Shown here: positions 7,001 through 9,903 of the stretch, piece after piece | Layout of the letters: every line of letters begins with the position of its first letter | Numbering within the stretch: position 1 is the first letter of the stretch | DNA from: an uncultured Streptococcus sp. | GTDB lineage: Bacteria; Bacillota; Bacilli; Lactobacillales; Streptococcaceae | Length of the DNA stretch: 9,903 nt | Direction of reading: 5' to 3' | Assembly (NCBI GenBank): GCA_916048145.1 | Contig: CAJZGT010000041.1 | Span: 1 to 9,903, forward strand | Translations under genes and position numbers: made by a program | The notes under the pieces: generated by a model | The model's database searches: none | What the model was told of the DNA's origin: nothing | What the model saw: the letters and a program-made list of their open reading frames with translations, nothing else

Positions 7001-7302
7001 TAGGCATCTCCTCCATCGTCTAGGATAGCTGGTACCTTGATATAGTAGTTATCTTTTTCAGGTACGTTTTTAAACAAGCGATCACGGTCTGTTCCTTCTT
7101 CGGCCACATCAGGGCGGAGTACGGTCTTGCGGTCAGCCATAGTCGTAGTAGGTGCGACACCAGTTGTGTCAACTTCGCCCAGCAATTCAACCATGTCAAC
7201 AATCTTAGACAAGGTAGTCGCAAAGGCAGCAGTTTCTTCTTCAGAGAATCTTAATTTTGAAAGATTGGCAACGTGTGTTACCTCTTCTTGCGTAATTTTC
7301 AT
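7000..7302 (-). CDS. gatC: Aspartyl/glutamyl-tRNA(Asn/Gln) amidotransferase subunit C
   Basis: 100 residues, the usual size. GatC is a small protein that wraps around the GatA-GatB interface and stabilises the complex. The family pattern is clear: an N-terminal helix [19 protein letters not shown], a second helix ending [14 protein letters not shown], and the C-terminal [20 protein letters not shown] then YYIKVPAIL. It is the first gene of gatC-gatA-gatB, and its stop overlaps the gatA start. The ATG at 7302 has an AAAGGAT Shine-Dalgarno and lies about 40 nt after an extended -10 element. Confidence 0.97.
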   Translation of the reverse strand: MKITQEEVTHVANLSKLRFSEEETAAFATTLSKIVDMVELLGEVDTTGVAPTTTMADRKTVLRPDVAEEGTDRDRLFKNVPEKDNYYIKVPAILDDGGDA

Positions 7303-7342
7303 CTTGCATCCTTTCGTGAAATGATGATTTTTAGTCTGTTCT

Positions 7343-7351
7343 ATTTTACCA
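7343..7351 (-). promoter_or_regulatory. Extended -10 promoter of gatCAB
   Basis: On the minus strand TGGTAAAAT, in the context ATATGGTAAAAT, lies about 40 nt before the gatC ATG. No good -35 is present. The same core with similar flanks precedes efp. Confidence 0.6.
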
Positions 7352-7427
7352 TATTTTCCTATAAATAAGGGAGGTAAAGCTGAAAAAAGGCATCTGGCAA
7401 GTCGAGAAAGAGGTTTTTAAAGAGACA

Positions 7428-7472
7428 AAAAAATAGCCGTCCTAACTTTGGCGAGTTAACGAGCTATTTTTT
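7428..7472. terminator. Strong bidirectional terminator hairpin
   Basis: AAAAAATAGC (7428-7437) pairs with GCTATTTTTT (7463-7472). The stem continues with CGT/ACG and TAAC/GTTA, with small bulges and an 8-nt loop, about 17 pairs in all. The A and T arms make it work on either strand. Confidence 0.85.
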
Positions 7473-7512
7473 AGTTATGTAATTACAGCCACCGTCTTAA
7501 ACGGCTCTGTGG

Positions 7513-7537
7513 GGTGTTGTTGACGCAACACCTTTTT
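7513..7537. terminator. Hairpin: plus-strand terminator or 5' hairpin of the minus-strand RNA
   Basis: GGTGTTG (7513-7519) pairs with CAACACC (7526-7532), followed on the plus strand by TTTTT. On the plus strand this is a good terminator shape; on the minus strand it forms the predicted 5' end of the small RNA. Confidence 0.6.
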
Positions 7538-7545
7538 CTATATTT

Positions 7546-7573
7546 ATTGTAACATTTATTTGAAAAATTGCAA
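7546..7573 (-). promoter_or_regulatory. Promoter of the candidate small RNA
   Basis: On the minus strand TTGCAA (7573-7568), a 16-nt spacer and TACAAT (7551-7546) with an extended TGT before the -10. The -35 matches consensus at four of six places. The stretch 7574-7682 beyond it shows nothing I can name. Confidence 0.55.
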
Positions 7574-7682
7574 GTGGAGTAGGATGGTTAGTACCTAAGT
7601 GGGGCAATAGTTGAATAGTAGGCATTAAAATTGCTAGATAGTTTTTGTTTGTTGTTGATTAGCAAACTAAGATTCTCTGATT

Positions 7683-7961
7683 TTAATATGCACTCTTTTG
7701 GTATTCATTCCATAAAGCCTGAAGTTCAACTGCATTTTCTAAGATATATTGCCTTATCATTTTTAGGTCTTTTGCTTTTGCTTTACCATCTCTCAGTTCA
7801 CCGTTCAGAAACATTGAACCCACTTCTTCTCCGTGGATATAAAAGTGAATATGCGCTTTTTGCCCTTTATGGTTATGTTCGTTAGGACGAATTTCAATAC
7901 CATACTTTAAGAAAGAATATTTAGGAATGTAGTAATCCCACGTAGTCCTTCCATGTTTCAA
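7683..7961 (-). CDS. Small DUF4160-like protein
   Basis: About 81 to 92 residues. The core matches my memory of DUF4160: a short strand GIEIRPNEHNHKGQKAHIHF with the typical NEH...HIHF pattern, then EEVGSMFLNGELRDGKAKAK and a helical end DLKMIRQYILENAVELQALW. The function of the family is unknown; members often lie beside DUF2442 or other small genes in accessory regions. The start is a problem. The only standard in-frame start is TTG at 7961, with no Shine-Dalgarno and 41 nt inside the upstream gene. The homologous beginning (PKYSFLKYGIEI) would fit a start at the ATT codon 7928-7926, where relatives would be expected to have ATG next to the upstream stop. It lies in one operon with the gene at 7921-8172. 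Confidence 0.7.
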   Translation of the reverse strand: MKHGRTTWDYYIPKYSFLKYGIEIRPNEHNHKGQKAHIHFYIHGEEVGSMFLNGELRDGKAKAKDLKMIRQYILENAVELQALWNEYQKSAY

Positions 7962-8172
7962 GGTAGTTATCGCGATTTAACTTAATTTGCTTTTGAGCAA
8001 AACGAATATCATAGTCTGCCAAGTCCAAATTTTCCAACACTTCTCCAGTTAGAATACTAAAGGTTCCAATTAATTCATCGTCATCATACATGCGCAAAAT
8101 AGGGTTGTTTGGATTCTTGTAAATATCATCTTTTGTCACTTCTAAATTAGTTACACCAAATTCTTTGAACAT
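7921..8172 (-). CDS. Small protein, probable divergent relative of its DUF4160-like neighbour
   Basis: 83 residues, acidic, no membrane segment or signal. No family is certain. The second half (ELIGTFSILTGEVLENLDLA then DYDIRFAQKQIKLNRDNYLETWKDY) follows the same pattern as the neighbour (EEVGSMFLNGELRDGKAKAK, then a helix ending LQALWNEY): a strand, a GE turn, and a helix ending in W..Y. The His-rich middle of DUF4160 is missing, so it may be a partner that copies only the C-terminal part of the fold. The start is well set: ATG at 8172, Shine-Dalgarno AAAAGGAGAT, and a good promoter at 8195-8222. Its 3' end overlaps the neighbour, suggesting coupled expression of a two-protein unit. Confidence 0.75.
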   Translation of the reverse strand: MFKEFGVTNLEVTKDDIYKNPNNPILRMYDDDELIGTFSILTGEVLENLDLADYDIRFAQKQIKLNRDNYLETWKDYVGLLHS

Positions 8173-8194
8173 GATTATATCTCCTTTTTGTTTT

Positions 8195-8222
8195 ATTATA
8201 TCATTTTTGCTAGAATTGTCAC
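8195..8222 (-). promoter_or_regulatory. Promoter of the small-protein pair
   Basis: On the minus strand GTGACA (8222-8217), a 16-nt spacer and TATAAT (8200-8195) with an extended TGA in front. It is the best minus-strand promoter in the window and lies 22 nt before the ATG at 8172, so the leader is short. Confidence 0.8.
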
Positions 8223-8277
8223 GATTTTCTATCTATTTGACTACAAGGGAAAGCTTTTATTCAATATAAAATAGAAA

Positions 8278-8306
8278 TTGAAAAAAATGCTAAAATCCGA
8301 TATAAT
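8278..8306 (+). promoter_or_regulatory. Main promoter of prfC
   Basis: TTGAAA (8278-8283), a 17-nt spacer and TATAAT (8301-8306): a near-consensus sigma-70 promoter 90 nt before the prfC ATG. It is divergent from the promoter of the small-protein pair. Confidence 0.85.
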
Positions 8307-8340
8307 GGAGTGTTGAAAGGAATGGTAAAATCCAATGTAA
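8291..8340 (+). repeat. Short direct repeat across the prfC promoter and leader
   Basis: TAAAATCCGATATAA (8291-8305) and TAAAATCCAATGTAA (8326-8340) match at 13 of 15 places with starts 35 nt apart. The second copy is part of a further extended -10 candidate, TGGTAAAAT at 8323-8331. It may be a secondary promoter, a regulator site or chance in AT-rich DNA. Confidence 0.4.
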
Positions 8341-8395
8341 AAATCATTCTTAGCTATTGAAACAAGAAAAATAGAGAATCAAAGAAAGAGAACTT

Positions 8396-9903
8396 ATGAA
8401 TATTCAAGAAGAAATTAAGAAACGTCGTACCTTTGCCATCATCTCCCACCCTGACGCGGGGAAAACAACCATCACTGAGCAGTTGCTCTACTTTGGGGGC
8501 GAGATTCGTGAGGCTGGTACGGTAAAAGGAAAGAAAACAGGGACTTTTGCCAAGTCTGACTGGATGGATATCGAGAAGCAACGTGGGATTTCGGTTACTT
8601 CATCTGTGATGCAGTTTGACTACGATGGTAAGCGCGTCAATATCCTCGACACACCAGGGCACGAGGACTTCTCAGAAGATACCTATCGGACCTTGATGGC
8701 GGTGGATGCTGCGGTCATGGTGGTGGATTCTGCTAAGGGTATCGAGGCGCAAACCAAGAAATTATTTGAGGTTGTCAAACATCGTGGCATTCCCGTCTTT
8801 ACCTTTATGAACAAGCTGGACCGTGACGGTCGTGAGCCTTTGGATCTCTTGCAAGAATTGGAAGAAGTCTTGGGCATTGCTAGCTATCCGATGAACTGGC
8901 CAATCGGTATGGGGAAAGCTTTTGAAGGTTTGTATGACCTTTATAACCAACGCTTGGAGCTCTACAAAGGGGATGAGCGTTTTGCCAGTCTAGAAGATGG
9001 GGACAAGCTTTTTGGTAGCAATCCTTTCTACGAGCAAGTCAAGGATGATATTGAACTTTTAAATGAAGCTGGGAATGAGTTTTCAGAGGAAGCTATCCTT
9101 GCTGGAGAATTAACACCTGTCTTTTTCGGTTCAGCTTTGACAAACTTTGGTGTGCAGACCTTCCTTGAGACTTTCCTTAAGTTTGCTCCAGAACCACATG
9201 GACACAAGAAAACAGATGGCGAAATTGTGGATCCTTACGACAAGGATTTCTCAGGGTTTGTCTTTAAAATCCAAGCCAATATGGACCCTCGTCACCGTGA
9301 CCGTATTGCCTTTGTCCGTATCGTATCGGGTGAATTTGAGCGTGGGATGAGTGTCAACCTGCCTCGTACTGGTAAGGGTGCCAAACTGTCTAATGTTACT
9401 CAGTTTATGGCGGAAAGTCGTGAGAATGTGACCAATGCCGTGGCAGGTGATATTATCGGGGTTTACGATACAGGTACATATCAAGTTGGGGATACCTTGA
9501 CAGTTGGGAAAAACAAGTTTGAATTTGAACCACTGCCAACCTTTACTCCTGAAATTTTCATGAAAGTTTCTGCTAAGAATGTCATGAAACAAAAATCCTT
9601 CCACAAGGGAATCGAGCAATTGGTGCAAGAAGGTGCCATTCAGCTTTATAAGAATTATCAAACAGGCGAGTATATGCTGGGAGCGGTAGGACAACTCCAG
9701 TTTGAAGTCTTTAAGCACCGTATGGAAGGCGAGTACAATGCGGAAGTAGTCATGAGCCCGATGGGTAAAAAGACTGTTCGTTGGATCAAGCCAGAAGACT
9801 TGGATGAACGCATGTCATCAAGCCGAAATATCTTGGCTAAAGACCGTTTTGACCAACCAGTCTTCCTCTTTGAAAATGACTTTGCCCTCCGCTGGTTTGC
9901 GGA
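8396..9903 (+). CDS. prfC: Peptide chain release factor 3 (3' truncated by window edge)
   Basis: 502 codons are present; the family is about 514 residues long in streptococci, so only about a dozen are missing. RF3 is a translational GTPase that removes RF1 or RF2 from the ribosome after peptide release. GTPase motifs are complete: P-loop SHPDAGKTT at 17-25, switch I region RGISVTSSV at 63-71, DTPGHED at 85-91 and NKLD at 139-142. Later parts include the domain II stretch [20 protein letters not shown] and the domain III stretch [20 protein letters not shown] read the frame without interruption from 8396 to 9903. The start is the ATG at 8396, with AAAGAAAGAG as Shine-Dalgarno; the sequence [20 protein letters not shown] is the normal RF3 beginning. 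Open frames on the minus strand across this gene are shadows. Confidence 0.97.
   Translation, partial: MNIQEEIKKRRTFAIISHPDAGKTTITEQLLYFGGEIREAGTVKGKKTGTFAKSDWMDIEKQRGISVTSSVMQFDYDGKRVNILDTPGHEDFSEDTYRTLMAVDAAVMVVDSAKGIEAQTKKLFEVVKHRGIPVFTFMNKLDRDGREPLDLLQELEEVLGIASYPMNWPIGMGKAFEGLYDLYNQRLELYKGDERFASLEDGDKLFGSNPFYEQVKDDIELLNEAGNEFSEEAILAGELTPVFFGSALTNFGVQTFLETFLKFAPEPHGHKKTDGEIVDPYDKDFSGFVFKIQANMDPRHRDRIAFVRIVSGEFERGMSVNLPRTGKGAKLSNVTQFMAESRENVTNAVAGDIIGVYDTGTYQVGDTLTVGKNKFEFEPLPTFTPEIFMKVSAKNVMKQKSFHKGIEQLVQEGAIQLYKNYQTGEYMLGAVGQLQFEVFKHRMEGEYNAEVVMSPMGKKTVRWIKPEDLDERMSSSRNILAKDRFDQPVFLFENDFALRWFA

Larger units (their letters stand above)
7427..7539 (-). ncRNA. Candidate structured small RNA upstream of gatC
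   Basis: No plausible gene covers 7303-7682, but most of it is highly structured. On the minus strand a promoter at 7546-7573 predicts a start near 7539. The transcript would open with a 7-bp hairpin (7532-7513), then a short hairpin of CCGT/ACGG type at 7504-7492, a single-stranded part, and a long hairpin with a T run at 7472-7427 that is a typical terminator. That gives about 113 nt with no sensible reading frame. It ends before the gatC promoter, so it looks like a stand-alone RNA rather than a gatC leader. A plus-strand RNA using the same hairpins is possible. The layout recalls antitoxin-type or AbiF-associated RNAs, but I cannot assign a family; no partner toxin gene is seen next to it. 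Confidence 0.5.

Noticed and set aside
4089..7302. Riboswitch or T-box leader for gatCAB
   Set aside because: The structured RNA upstream ends at its own terminator before the gatC promoter at 7343-7351, and no T-box motif is seen in the short gatC leader.
7365..7436. Open frame of about 23 codons after a GGGAGG, reading [17 protein letters not shown]
   Set aside because: No ATG, GTG or TTG start lies in it, and it ends in the first arm of the terminator. It could be the tail of a lost gene or a toxin remnant but cannot be supported as a gene.
7427..7540. Fst-type type I toxin-antitoxin locus
   Set aside because: The convergent hairpins recall such loci, but no short hydrophobic toxin with a charged tail and start codon was found on either strand nearby.
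7631..7885. 84-codon open frame on the plus strand
   Set aside because: It is antisense to the DUF4160-like gene, which has recognisable family residues; the shadow has none.
9251..9718. 155-codon open frame on the minus strand
   Set aside because: It is antisense to the conserved middle and C-terminal part of prfC, which reads without interruption on the plus strand.

Overview
The window looks like chromosomal DNA of a mitis-group Streptococcus (S. pneumoniae, S. pseudopneumoniae, S. mitis or a close relative). The evidence is the AT-rich sequence, proteins that read as I remember pneumococcal AccA, EF-P, GatCAB and PrfC, the gene order accA ... nusB/Asp23-like/efp ... gatB/gatA/gatC ... 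prfC, and a match to the pneumococcal ComE-binding consensus. Species is not resolved.

Left part (1-1860, + strand): the 3' end of accA, which closes a fatty-acid-synthesis cluster, and its terminator. Directly after comes a ComE-type direct repeat with a correctly spaced -10. It drives a small double-glycine-leader peptide gene (briC-like) and a CPBP/Abi intramembrane protease gene. A perfect 36-bp palindrome at 1819-1854 serves as a two-way terminator against the convergent operon.

Middle part (1857-7302, - strand): operon efp -> Asp23/YqhY-like -> nusB, then gatC -> gatA -> gatB with 1-nt TAATG overlaps between the gat genes. Between gatB and efp lies a small four-helix membrane protein gene. 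It is followed by a second, shortened copy of the gatB 3' end (3374-3532) that has lost 126 bp in frame. So gatB 3' sequence flanks the membrane-protein gene on both sides, the mark of an insertion with partial duplication.

Right part (7303-9903): upstream of gatC is a gene-free stretch with a promoter, three hairpins and a strong two-way terminator. It is best read as a small structured RNA of about 113 nt on the - strand. Then come two overlapping small genes on the - strand (DUF4160-like and a shorter apparent relative) with a good promoter, and divergently prfC (peptide chain release factor 3), which runs off the right edge only a few codons before its expected stop.

Functionally the window is mostly translation (EF-P, GatCAB, RF3), transcription elongation (NusB) and lipid synthesis (AccA and possibly the Asp23-like protein). 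Accessory material sits in the gaps: a competence-controlled peptide, a partly duplicated gatB, an apparent sRNA and the small-protein pair. I saw no tRNA, rRNA, CRISPR array, insertion sequence or BOX/RUP element.
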